Positions 11,369-23,900 of a stretch of DNA of 64,000 nucleotides are shown in pieces. Source of the stretch: Mesotaenium endlicherianum. Its lineage: Eukaryota > Streptophyta > Zygnematophyceae > Zygnematales > Mesotaeniaceae. Made by a program: the position numbers and the translations under genes. The stretch lies in the NCBI GenBank assembly GCA_009602735.1, contig WELA01009032.1:211150-275149 (forward strand). The letters are read 5' to 3'. Position 1 is the first letter of the stretch. Each line of letters opens with the position of its first letter. A model generated the notes under the pieces. The model worked only from the letters and a program-made list of their open reading frames with translations. It was not told the DNA's origin and ran no database searches.

Positions 11369-14300
11369 ATGGCTGCAAACTTCTTTAAGTGGCAAGCTGA
11401 TCCATTCTTTGAAGCTGCTGAAGATATACAGGACTCAGCAGACAGGTAAAGTACTTCTCCTCTAGTTTTTTTGGCTTCACTTTGTATAGCAGTTTCATCG
11501 CCCCCATGGCCGAGTTTTGACTCGCAACATTGTGTTTTCACAGACTGGAAAGTAGCTCCCGCAAGTGGTTAAGGGCCATGGCAGGTGGTCGCAAGCAGAT
11601 GGGGCTATTACCGGAGGAATCAATCAGTATCAAGCACCTCATTACGGCCTGCAGCACGGTCAAGTGGCAGGTAAGACCTCAAAGGGCCCCTTCATTCTTT
11701 TTCATCTGCAGTATGGGAGATTGGCTGTTCGTAAGCAATCTCCCCACATATATTTGGTAAGTGCCTGGCAAACAGTCTTTTCTGCACTTAGGCAACAGCC
11801 ACCGGCTTGGCTGCATGACGTGATGACTTTGGGTGATTAAATGTGTACCCTATTCAAGGTTTTATATGGTTATGGTTCTTTGTTAGCATTGGGTGATGAA
11901 TCACCTGGTTTAGGGGGGCCTGTAGTATCTTTTAGAGCTGATAAGGCCTGTGGCACGTGGCTTGCATCACCCTGGGCAGCATGAGCATCATGAGGTGATT
12001 GTAGATTGCGCAAATTTGCATCCGGGTACTGTTCCTTCAGTATTTTGCAAAGAAAGCCAAAAGCCGGGGTCAATAGTGTGCTTCAGCCATGGCTGCTCCT
12101 TGTTGCTACCGTGGTTCAAGCTTTTTAAGTTTAAATGTTGCTTTGGAGTCAGATGAGAAGTGCTAGGTGTTGGACTTTGCCACTGTGCATGAGGCATTAG
12201 GGATTGTTGTTTGATGCAGCTTGAAGAATTCGAAAGAGCTATTGAAGAGGCAGCAGAAGGGGAGTATGTACCTGGATCAGGGACCCTGGACAGGAGGAAG
12301 CAGTTCATTGAAGCCCTAAGGGGTCAGATAAGGGATGTGGAGGAAGATATTTATGATTGCAGAGAAGCTGCCTCTGCAGGTGCGCTTTGTACTTTGTTAC
12401 TATTACTCTCACTCTCACAGGGCAATGCAACTAGACGTGGTAGCTTTCGCAAACGATGTTGAAGTTGGAAGCGGGAAGTAGATATAGACATGGAGAAAGG
12501 CTTTGGAAAAGTTCTATATTCTTACATACAAGCAGGCTGGAGGGACGTGCAAGCTAGCAGCGCTACCTTAAACACAAACATCTATGATAATGAAATGAGG
12601 TGATTTTCTAGCCGCAGAGATTGATGTGGGGCAGTATAATGGGACAAGTTTGTGACACTAGGGTTTGATGTCGTGACCATTGTGTGCAGGGACGACTGTA
12701 CAGGACCACGGTTCTCTTGCTGACTTCTTGTTAGCACCTGCTTCTTCCCACTCTCCTCCATCCACAAAACCTCCAGTTTTGCCTCATGGAACAGACCTGC
12801 AAGGGGTACCCGTTTCAGGGAATGCGAGGGTAGCTCCAGGTATGCAGATGGAGGAAAAACTGAAGGGCACACATGCCAGCTGGTCGGCAGAGGACGTGCC
12901 GAGTTGTTGTGCGGGCTGCAGGAGTAGGAGTGGCAGTGGTAGTGGTTGTGAAACCGAGACTGGTACACTTGACAATTTGAGTGTACCATCATTTCAATTT
13001 TACGGTATGGATGGGGATGAGCAGCACCTTGAGACCCAAGCGTCAAGTAGTTCGCAGAGTTCACCGCAATGTTTTATTGACAGCTTGAGGCCCTCAAGTG
13101 AACAGTTCCCAGCCTACAAGGAGGACAGTGCAAGTGGCATTGCTGTGAGCGATGGTTGGAAAGGAGGCACCATTATCAAAAGTGCAGTCAGTGACAGTCA
13201 CGCTCTTAGCATGCACTATATGTGTCCTCGCCGGAAGCATGGGACCCAGAATGGACACCACCAGAGCCTCAGGCCCTCCCGGTCAGTCATGCCCCTTCTT
13301 AAACAGGAAAGCTGGATCAGCTTTCTCCCTGCTGTTGGTCTATGGCGGGACTCTCGGAAGAAACGTCACGATGACGTGGGCGCACATTCAAAAGATTGCC
13401 AGGATGTTGAGCTGGTGAGCCTGAAGTCCTCCGTCATTCCGGCGCCTCTGCACATCACCATTCCTCTGGGACGGAGAGGCAGAAGAGTGCATGTGCGTGT
13501 GGGGGTAAGCGTTAGTATAAGTGACGCACAGAAGCTGAGTGGTCTGCTCAGGAGGGAACATGATGCATTCAGATGCCTTTCTTGTGGCAGTTGATGGGTG
13601 GAAGATATGAGGGCGAATATCTGTCGTGTCCTGGAGATGTGTGGTGGTTGTGCCTACTGGTCATTGGTGAGCACTCTGCTTGAGCCGGTGGTGCTACTGC
13701 TCCACCTGGCAATAATTGGACAGTGAAACGGCAGTGTGAGTGATGCAAGTGTCACGACCCTGTTGCCAGCTCTGCCCAAGCAGAGCGGCACCAAATGACA
13801 CCAGGACATCCGGGAGATCAATTGATAGAGACACAATGATGATGAGTGATAAAGCATCGGCAGCGCCAACTTGACTCCCAGCGTTTCCCAGTGAGGGGTC
13901 AGCTAATGCTGATGCTGATGCTGCTGGACGCTAGCGAGAGCCTGGTTCTGTTGCTGCCGGAGTGAGTGTGTCAGGTGTGCGTGATGCACGTTGTGCGCCC
14001 ACGTTGTGCGTCACTAACTTGGCTATGCGTGCAGGGTTTGGCCAACGGGGCACCAGTGAAGGAGAGTGAGGACGAAGGGGAGGAGATGAAGGACCTTCTG
14101 GGGCTGCGCTCCGTGATCCGGCGCAGCGTGCATCGCAGCCATGTGGCAGTAATGCAGCGGGGCCCTCTTTTTGTGGCAACCATGGGCCTGCTTGTTCTTG
14201 GGATGATAGGTGAGTGTGCACCTGCCAGTCACAGTCACGGGCGTCTTCTTGGGGGCAGCTGTGCCCTCTGCATGCTCGCCACTTATGTGTATCCAGGGCG

Positions 14301-14501
14301 TGCCCGCAGGCTTTGACTGTCGCCGTCTGTTGTCTATTGTACAGTTTGAAGGGCATAAAACACGAACCTGCAGCAGAGACAGCAGTGGATTACTAGTGCC
14401 CTGTCAGGTTGGTTGAGACATTCTCATGTCATTGTTTGTATATGCACGCAGGGCTGCTTGCTTTCTGCAGGGGAGCTCGCGGGATGAGCTCGTCCACTTG
14501 A
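11369..14501 (+). CDS. Syntaxin-6 N-terminal-domain SNARE-like protein, tail-anchored
   Basis: Six exons with consistent borders: 11369-11445, 11544-11670, 12220-12379, 12690-13414, 14035-14209, 14452-14501. They give about 437 residues. The N-terminus (DPFFEAAEDIQDSADRLESS; then VKWQLEEFERAI; RRKQFIEALRGQI) matches the Syntaxin-6 N-terminal helical domain as found in plant 'Syntaxin/t-SNARE family' proteins such as those starting FDLWQKDAFF. A long Ser-rich linker of about 240 residues follows. The C-terminus has a basic stretch and one hydrophobic helix (GPLFVATMGLLVLGMIGLLAFC) near the end, a tail anchor. I see no clear Q-SNARE motif. The family is linked to trans-Golgi/endosome traffic. 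The linker is longer than in the land-plant proteins I recall. Confidence 0.8.
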
Positions 14502-16422
14502 CGTAGCTTGAATATGTGCTGTGGCACACTCTGCCTGTAGGGCCTGCCCACCATTACCGGGCGTAAGCAGTGTCAGTATGTAGGATAAGGCAACCTCAAG
14601 TAACAGGGTCGTTTCCGGGAGGAAAGGTGAGCTGCTTTTGCATGAATGGTGCTGCTAATTTGCACCGTCACTCATGCACAAGCAGCAACATTTGTCGGTC
14701 TAGGGGCTGGCTGTGTTGTTCCTTTGTCACAAAGATGCACCATGGGTTTTTGAAGACATCCATTGTTGTTTTTCAGTTTGTTTGGTTCGTGCTGGGATGG
14801 CAGTGGATAAACAGCTTAGGTGGTAGCTTCTCCTTAACATTGCTGGCTTATGTTAAGTACGGTATGTATGACACCTCGTCACGAGAATTCAGCGCAAGAA
14901 ACCTTCTTGGAGCAGTATTTCCTCCCTCGTGCGGTGAAAGGCACAATGTTTTTTAAGAAGGCCAACTCAAAGGTTGCATGTGTGATGGGAAGAATATAAA
15001 TGTTGATGTCTGAAGTAGCATCCTCATTAGCAGTTATGGAGGTCAGTAGTAATTCAGATAGCCTTTATAGTGATCCTTCGATAAGGTTGCTTGATACACA
15101 GGAAATGGGCATGAAGGCTTAAGCAACCTGCTCCAGGTCACAATAATCTTGTGCAGCTGCTGTACTCAGCGATATATGACCCTGTGATTAAGTGGGACAA
15201 TTGACTCAGCAAGAAAGAAGACCAATAGCACCAGTAGGAACTATGATGATCTTGATGTACCTGCAGGGGAGGAGTTGTTTCCTTTTCATGTTTGCCCTGC
15301 AAAGCCCTTTTGCACATGTTGATTGTGCCGTCATGTTCTCTTATTTGCTGAATGTGGTGTATGCGGGAAGTCAGTAAGCATGACATTAGTCTTGGAAACT
15401 ACTGTTGCATGTATGTATTTAGCCTCTTTTGAAGACATGTTGATTAGCAAAGACCTTTTCCTCTTCTCCCTTGACTTGAGTTGAGTATGGCAGTTTTAGT
15501 TGATGTGCATCTAAAAGCAGATAAAAAGTTTTATAGTCCATATAACTATTAAGTGGGTGATACCATGCTACACATGCGCAAGAATTGTGTCTGATTTTAT
15601 GGTTCAAATAAGTTCTTGTTTGTATATCCTTTTACTGCAGCTCAACTGATGTTGGTGTATAATTATTGTAACCATAAAATACTGCCGTAAAAGGATATAC
15701 AAACAAGAACTTATTTGAAGGAGAAAAAATGTGTCACGATGAAGTAAGGGTCATCTGTGCTGAACTGTAGTACTATTTCACTCAACATTATTAATTTATT
15801 TGAACACCCTGGACACATGATTGGGTTATTGCAAACAACTTGGTACTGTTGCATGAAGACCACAATACTCCAGTGCTGCAGTGAGATAATTATTTGCCAA
15901 TTATAACAATGCACTTCACATGAAGGTAAAAGTTGAGCATAGTGCAATGAATTGTTGAGACAAAGAGCACATATTTACTGTTATTTTACTTTCAATCTGC
16001 GTATAATGTCAGAATCGTAGCATATAAGGTGTTGGTCATCAAATAAATATACTAGATTAATGATATTTACTACAAAAACAAGCAATGAATGCCAAAACAG
16101 CTGCCAGTTTAACAGAATTTCCAATAGCAGTGAGCAGCTTTTTTCAAATAGAACACGTTAGTCCCATAATTGGTTGCACAGACCCAAGCAGCTGCCTACC
16201 TCCCCTTCAGTACTTCTAGTACATTCACAACCACAAATGATCTTCATTTTCAATCAAAAAAATACTATCATTAAATAGACAACACTGGTCACCATTGCTC
16301 ACAACGTCTAACCAACAATAAAGTAAATAGGATACAACCAGGAAATTGTAAAGTTGGATGTCTGAGCACCAGCTACAAACGGCATAATATACAGAAAAAT
16401 AATTAGTTGCCTACAACCGCAT
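14502..16422. other. Intergenic, A/T-rich, with a perfect inverted repeat
   Basis: Lies between the convergent 3' ends of the SNARE-like and cellulase genes. No gene is supported. The notable structure is the 33-bp inverted repeat at 15603-15719. Confidence 0.55.
15603..15719. repeat. Perfect 33-bp inverted repeat (hairpin), 51-base loop
   Basis: The arm at 15603-15635 (begins TTCAAATAAGTTCTTG) is the exact reverse complement of 15687-15719. Arms this long and perfect suggest a recent palindromic insertion, a MITE-like remnant or a hairpin RNA. There is no coding sequence around it. Confidence 0.85.
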
Positions 16423-19356
16423 CTAGAGCTTCTGGCCGGGAGAGGGGCCAAACTTGACGTGCATGATGGGCTTCAGCGCATTCAGCTTGTTGTAATCGGG
16501 AGTGAACCAATCATTGGTGAGAATGCCACCAGTGTCGGCCGAGTTGGGGCCCCAGTCCCAGTATGTCCAGGGCAGCTGCCACCTTCGGATGTAAGCCACA
16601 AACGATCTGAACCAGATACCCTCAATCTTGTCAATTGGGTTCTGGGCGGGGATGGCATACTTGGCGCCAAACTCACCCACAAAGATGGGGAAGTGGTTGC
16701 CCTGGTACAGATAGCCAAACAGCTTGTTCCAACGCGGCACCAAGCTTGCGGGGAAATCGCGCGTGTGGAAGTAGGTCTGGTCGTATACGTAAGGCCCGTA
16801 CTCGTGGGTGGAGTACATCAACTTCCCCTTTACCTGCGCACGCTCACAATTGCACACCAATAAATCTACCGCAACTTTACTATGTTTCCCAAAATAGAGA
16901 GATGACTATAATGTCGCTGGTGGCAGGACAGTCCCTCCCACCACGCCTAGATCATCACGAGCAAATACATCCCTTGCTCAGAACAGGTTAGACACGCCAG
17001 CCCTCACTCGCAACGCACACATACACGAGGACAGAAAGAGAGGGGAGAGAGTGGGAAAAGGACACGCACCTTGAGGGGCAAGGGAGCGGCCAGCACCTGG
17101 GTGAGGTTCCCACCCCACCACGAGTTGTCCCACATGCCTTCCACTATGATGAGCGCGTGCGGGTTGACGGCCTGGATGGCGTTGGCACACCTGGCCACAG
17201 CCGTACGGAAGTTGACAGGCTCCAGCTTCAGCCCCATGGCCCAGTAGGGGCCCCGGTGGCTTGCGTCCTGGTGAGGCTCGTTGAACAGGTCAAACTGCTC
17301 TCCCCCACCCCCAACCTTATCACCCCTGTCAGGAGGGAGCAGAATATATTATTAGCTTTCAAACCCTCAACTCATCCCTGCAGGTGGAGAGACGGGGGGA
17401 GAGAGGGGGGGACGTACGCCAACGACGGTGGCAGAGTCCTTGAAGGTGCGCGCCAGCAGCACCCAGTTGCGGATCCACGTGCTCTCGGGGTACTTGGCGT
17501 CGTACCACAGGCCCTTCTCGTTGGCCACGGTGAGGCGGATGCGGTGGTAGTCCAGGATGACGCGGAACCCGCGGCTGCCAAATGCGTTGATGAGCTTCTT
17601 CATCACCTGGAACGAGTTCAGACCTCGCAAATCCGGGTTCACGTTGTAGTTGATGTTGGTGGGCCGCGTGCTGGGCAGCAGCGTCTCGCCCGCAAAGGGC
17701 AGGCGGATGACGTTGAAGCCCAGGCGGGCCATCTGGTCCATCATGCTGCCGTAGCTGCGCACCCACAGGCCGTGCGGCACGCCATCTGGCGTCTCGAAGC
17801 CTGACCACGACACTCCCGAGAACAGCACCTGCGTCCACATCATATCCACCCATCACAGTTGGCGTTCAGTATGCGTGCCTTGCTTGTCCACTGGACTGGT
17901 GCACACCCGTTCAGCTCACAGCAATGACACAGGTATCAGTTCATTGCAAGTGATACTCAACAGTGGCAGGAAAGCAGGCACCCCCGAGCACTCTCGCAAA
18001 ACTCACCCGCTTGCCAAGGCCATTGTAGATCTTGTTGCCCTTCACCACCCACCAGCCTGTGCCGAGCATCTTCCGCCGGCGCTCCACCTCCTCATTGGCA
18101 TCCTGCAGCACCAAGAGGGCCCAGACAGATGGTGAGCCACCATGGCAGATTGATCCCACTGGGCTATCTCTCCACATATTACCATTCATCAGGCAGCTGA
18201 CAATAAGGGGGCCCGATCACATTATCGATACCACCACTCTTTACTACGATCACCTGCCTAGCTAGTAAATAGGAAACGTAAGTCCTCAAAAGAAGGGCGT
18301 CACAACATTTTCATGCTACCCCTGGAAGGCATCCACATGCACCATCTCCCATCTTTACAAGCCTTGGTACTTCAAGAAGCAATTCCAGTGGCATCCGCCA
18401 GCGTGAATATGCATGAAGGTAAGAGCTTTTGACATCTGTCATAAAAACGGAAGCATACTCCTACAGATGTGTTGCCAAAGGTGACGTTGCCCAATAATTC
18501 ACCAAAATGAGGCGCGTAAGGACATGCACAAGCAACATCGATTCACATTAAGGGAAGCCCCAGCTAAACTGCTTCTGCTACGCACTGCAATTTTCGAACA
18601 AAGGAGCACCTCTTAACAGCAGGAGGATTTTGAGCTTAGGTTCTCCAATACACCGTAGGCCCACCCCTCACCTTGAATTCTGATGGATCAGGATGCAGCA
18701 ATTGCCTTCCCGTACCTGATACACATCCAACGCCATGGAGCGTGAGACAAGCCTTCACAGGCAAGTTCTTAGGACAAACATCTCACCACCTGTACACTTC
18801 AGGTTTCACGCAATTCATGCACAAGAGTGCCAAGCTCATGAAACGTTAAGATGAAAAACTGAAGCGAAGTCAAAGACGAACGTTCTCAAGAAGGAATTCC
18901 AACAAGATCAAAGCCCAAAGATGCAGGGAAGTGTACAAAAATTCAGAGCAAGCTTAGTACATATAGGAAATATGACACGTATGCCACATGCGCAAAAAGC
19001 ATGAAACACTGGCTTGATACTGGAACAAGACGTTAAGCCGATGCTAGTTCACGTATTCATCTACGAAAACCCACCCTAGCTACTATACAAGGAACAAGCA
19101 TCATCAGATCAGCAAGGATACACACCAAAGAATCCGTATATAGTGCCGTGTGTTAAATTTGGGAGCTATAAAAAGCACTGGGAGACTTACTAGTGCCATT
19201 CACTGAGTTTTCCGAAACTTCTTGGGGCACCGTTTCTACTCTTGGGGCAACTTCTGCGGACGCGACTGGGAATCCGACGAGAAGAGCACACACACAGACG
19301 ATGAGGACACCAAGAACTAGCCTACGCTGACCCATTGCAGCAACCGTCATTAGCAT
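16423..19356 (-). CDS. Secreted GH5 cellulase (endo-beta-1,4-glucanase-like)
   Basis: Supported exons on the minus strand: 19356-19191 (signal peptide; core LVLGVLIVCVCALLVG), 18102-18007, 17828-17418, 17294-17070 and 16833-16423, all with GT..AG borders. The protein has typical GH5 landmarks: KRVLFSGVSWSGFET, an early strand with LGFNVIRLPF, the catalytic acid Glu in FDLFNEPH, a His/Tyr region YSTHEYGP, the nucleophile Glu in FVGEFG, and WTYWDWGPNS. It probably cleaves beta-1,4-glucans outside the cell or in the wall. The first exon ends in phase 1 but the second starts in phase 0, so one short exon between 18103 and 19190 is probably missing from this model. A second Met at 19332 could also be the start. 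The GH5 call is strong; the exact substrate is not shown. Confidence 0.88.
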
Positions 19357-19418
19357 ACTCGAGATACTTTAATCGATGGTGAACTACGCAACTGCTTCTG
19401 GGCCCCTGTTGAGGTGAA

Positions 19419-19428
19419 CTATATATAG
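19419..19428 (-). promoter_or_regulatory. TATA box of the GH5 gene
   Basis: CTATATATAG, 63 bases upstream of the ATG at 19356 on the minus strand, the right spacing for a TATA element with a short leader. Confidence 0.55.
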
Positions 19429-20998
19429 CGTACAGCCAAGCACAACCCAATGAAGCAGAATGTTGAGCGGAGAAAGGTCCGAGAAGAATGGCAAGGGGGT
19501 GGCCGACACGACAAAACCAGCAGGGCACCTCATCGGATCTCCCCGGATCATCCCCGATAATTGCGGATGCCGGCGTTGACCAATTTGTAGGCTGACTGAC
19601 TTACACCATCTCACACCTCACCCCACTCACACCCACTCACACCCGTCTGAAAGCCGCTCAATGCAGCTCAACGTCTAGCACCTGCTAGCACCTGTGCACT
19701 GGGTTGTGCTGGGCCAGCTGGGGGCGCGCACCATGCGCAGAGGGAGCATACCGTATGCCATCTCGTGGCGTGAAGGACGTCCGCAGTGAGGGGGCCAACT
19801 GATGTGGCATTCTCTGATTCTAAATCACTGTACAAAAAACACCTCAAAAATTCATGTGCGCTGCTCCCTCTGGCTCCCTCCCGTAATTGCCATCTCGAAA
19901 GTGCTCGAAAGTGCTCAAAAGCATTCGTTGACGCTCATGTCGTCATCGTGAGGCGGACATTATGGTGCAGACTTCGACGGCGACAATTCTCACCAGCGTC
20001 GTCGCAATTAGCATCCGCCAACTTCGGGTTGTGCGGGGCAGTGCGGGGCTGCTGCTGGTTGCTGCAGTTGACTGCGGTTGGCTGCATGATGATGCTGCTA
20101 TGATGCCACTCAAACCGCTCAGTCAACGATGGTCTACAGCAGTCTACAGAGCGGTTTGCGTTTTAGGCTGCTCTAGGCCACACTAGGCCACCCTCGGCCA
20201 TCTCTAAGAAACTCGTGAACACTCCACACAGAACGGAACAAATGCACCTACACATCATTTTTTCCATGATGTGGTGTACTTAAGAAAGTGTCTTGTGGTT
20301 TGTGGGACAATATGTGGCACTTAAGGTAAACACCTAAAAGTAAGGGCTCAAAAGCCGATTGCTACGACACGTCAATATTATTATGCACCTGCAGGCATTC
20401 AAAGGTCAAAACTATACTCCAAGGGTGAAGGTAAATGACATCATTCCAAGCAAAGAATCTAAATCCGGTCAACCAGGTTCCTTGAGCGACCATGAAGTAT
20501 CAAGTACTTTTCAAGAAAGTAATGTCGCAAGTTTCAAGAGGAAATGGTATAAAGAATCATCCCTAGTGAGGCACACGTCTTCACATATACCCCTTTGGTA
20601 TGCTTGTTTGAAAAAAAATCTGCCTGGCATCTACTTGTATGGACAAAAATCTTCATGGTCACAACAAGAAAACTGTAACATTTTGGCGAAAACAAGTTGA
20701 CACAGCAGCAAGCACACTCCAACCTTCAAGGGCGCGGTCACTTACTCACTACACTTTCAAGGCTCTCCTGCACGTGGCAGAGAAGACAAACACCAGCGGG
20801 GAGCTTAGTCTGAACAACCGTGGCCGACTTGCCAGAATGAAAGAGCTACTGTTGTAGAACTGCCCGAGAGGAACAAAGGCGTCACAAGCCACCCGGCACG
20901 GCCGATCTGAAGCCAGACAGCGGGCCGCTGCGCACTCAGATTTGTACGCATGCAAGGATGCAACTTGGACACCTGCACGGAAGCATGTGCCATTTTCA
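19429..20998. other. Intergenic, no gene seen
   Basis: Contains short degenerate repeats (CACTCACACCC near 19610-19650; GAAAGTGCTC near 19898-19920; CTAGGCCACA near 20174-20196). No coding evidence beyond random open frames. Confidence 0.5.
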
Positions 20999-23900
20999 TC
21001 AGAACTGTCCCGACTGTCCAGAGCGCTGCCTCAATCTCTCAAAGCGTAGCTCCAGGTCGGAGATCCTTGATGCGCCAGCAGGAGCGGGTGGTGAGGGTGG
21101 GGACGATATGGAGCGAGGGGGGGGCGCCGCAGGCATGTTCATGCCATCATCGTCCGCAGCGCTCATGTCTCGTCGTCCTCCTCCTGATAATGTTCCTGCC
21201 CAAGGCCACAACATCTGTAAGCGGGCAACGTTGTCGAAGCAAGCAGAAGCAACCCTGGTTGTCCTCCAGAGAGCTTTCCTGCACCCCCCAAGGAACTTGC
21301 TACAAATTGCGCAGAAGTATAGCAATATTGCATGCAGGGGGGAAGGGTGGGCTGAGGAGGAGTGGGTAGCGGCAGCACCATCAGGGTGATGGAAGCCCTC
21401 AGGCTGCTCTCGCTCCTCGTCATCATGAAGGTCCCTAAACGCTGCTCCCGCTCCTCCTGCTCTTGCTGTATCTCGACTACTGGGCAAGTGCTCGATGAAG
21501 TCATCGAATGAGCTTGCAGACGTCACATCACCCGCCCGAATCTCAGGGGCACTGCCGCTGCCTGCTCCTCCTCCTCCTTGAAGAGCCGGATTGTCGTGGC
21601 CGGCCATGCCGCGGCTGCCCACGGCAATGAAGCCGCCATTCGGCCGCGGCGGGGCATGCCAGGCACCGCCGCCGACGCCCTTGAGCATCCCTCCCAGCCG
21701 GCTTCCCAGGGCTTCATGGGAGTCGTGCCCGCCTCTGTTGTTGGCCCCCTGATTCTGCTCGCGAGCATAGGCGTGGGGTTGCCCACCCACTGCATCCATG
21801 TTCATGTCCACGTCCGCGTCCAGATCTTGGCCTGCAGAAGCAGTAGCAGGAGGTGGGGCGTGCGGCTTGTCCAGCGGGCCGCCGGCGAGAGCGGCAGCGG
21901 AGCGTGCGGCTTCTGAGGCGCGGGCTGCGGCCGCTCGTGCTCGGTCCGCCGCCTCCTTGATGGCCGCCATCCGCTTCTCCCTCTCCTCGTCCACGCGCCT
22001 CATGATCTTTGTGTGCGACTCGTCCAGCTCATCCATGCCTCCTCCTCCCCCTCCTCCTCCTCCTCCTCCTCCTGCACCATAACCTGGGAAACTGCCAGGA
22101 GGAGGAGGAAGAGGGCCTGGCGGCCCTCCCTGACCACCCCTGCCACTATTGTCAAAAGGAGCAGGGTCAGGCGAGTAAGCGCCATAGCCGTCTTCGTACA
22201 GCTCAGAGTATCCCCCCCCTCCACTCCCTGGAGGAGGCGGGGGCCTTGACGGAGGCGGCCTGGGCGGCCCCCTGAAAGGAGGAGGGGAAGGAGCAGACGG
22301 CTGAGTGTCGTAGAAGGGCTTCTCGTCATTGGGCCCCGCAGGAGGAGGAGGAGGAGGAGGAGGACAACAGGGAGTCACAATGACATTGCCGCCGCCATAC
22401 TCTGGTGGGCCTCCTCCTCCCCTATAGTGGTCTGTGTCCCCGTAAGCAGGGGGCTGACCAGGCCTGTAGTCCTGTCCACACCACGACATCGCACGAGTCA
22501 GCATCCCAAACCAGCAAATTCTTCAGCCCCACTCCTGCAGCTCTCTGACTGCCTCTCTCTCACACCTCCGCCCCACCCCCCAGTTGGCGTGCCACATGAG
22601 GGGCAGACCAGTAGCCTCACCGGATGATCAGAACGCAGCCCCCTTGTTTCCAACATCAACCGGTTCATGAGGGGCAGGCACATGTGCGGGTACTGGTGAG
22701 GGTGAGGAGGAGGAATAAGGGTCGGGCTCTCACCAGCAGGTCCTCGGAGTGGCGCATGAGCAGCTCGTCCTCTGTGTCCGTGGGGTCCCACTCCACGTCG
22801 TGCTCCTTGGCGATGCTCTTCAGAAACGCCAGCTTCACCTCCCCCCCGGGCGCGCGCACGGACAGCTTCTCGATGATCTGCACACTCCCAGGTCCCGCAT
22901 GAGGTGGATGGCGTGTGAGGCGACGCCCATAGAGCTGCTGTGCATGGCCGCATGCCCGCCCGCGCACGCAGCAGGGGACATATCACCTGTCCAGCATCGC
23001 ACGGCATGACTGACAAAGCAGCAGGACAGTTGTCCGTCACAACTTCATCACGACAAGGACAAGGTAAGGCTGTCCATAATGGCAGGTTTGCGCGGCACAC
23101 TCTAGGTTTGTAGAACATAACGTGCTCACATGCTACCTTTCTCACTCCTGACGAGGGACAAATACATCTGCAGAAGAAGAGAGCTCACTTTGCGGTTGAC
23201 GCCGCAGCCCGGCCGAAGCTCGTCTGCCGCCGCCACAAAGTCGCGACCGTACTTGCTGACAAACATCTTCTTGGCTTCCTGCAGCTCGGGGAGGTCGGCG
23301 CACCTGGGTGCCGCAAAGATGACGCTGGACACCGCCTCCCTCAAGTCGCCCGGGCACTCCCTGCCGCCCCCACCACGCTCGCGCGTGATCTTAGGCGCAT
23401 GATGGAAATGGAGCAAGAGCACTCCGTGTGTCTTGCTCCAGTCACCATCACCTAAACAGGCAGATGGCTTCGTGAGCCAGAAGACCTCCCAGAAAGCACC
23501 ACAAACGAATTCATGCTTCTCCACACTTGGCATGAGAAGTTCCGACAAAGAGTGTGTCTGGAGTAGACTGCCGCCACTCTCCTCAAGCGCATCCCACAGC
23601 CCCTGCAGGCTGCTGGAGAAGGAGTCGACAAGAGCAGGTTGAGAGGTCACCTTTGGCTTTCGATGATGGGGAGGCGCACCACCACAAGCTCGCAGAAAAG
23701 CTCCAGGATGTCGTACGCGGCCAGCACGTTCTCCTCCCTGATGATGTGCTCCACCTGTCAGGAACAAAAACTGCACGGTTTAGACTGCCCGTCACTGGCA
23801 GCACAACGGCTGAATGTGGCAGATGCTGCCTTCCAGATGCATCCCTCATGAGTTCCTCATGCTTCAAACAGCATGTCATATTGGAAAAGCTACCACGAAC

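Noticed and set aside
12582-13064. 160-residue minus-strand open frame
   Set aside because: Shadow of the long Ser-rich exon of the SNARE-like gene; no recognisable motif.
17157-17804. 215-residue plus-strand open frame
   Set aside because: Runs antisense across the GH5 exons and their introns. The minus strand has the catalytic motifs and splice signals.
21798-22329. Proline/leucine-rich plus-strand frames near 22 kb
   Set aside because: Antisense reading of the GGN/CCN-rich coding tail of IST1.
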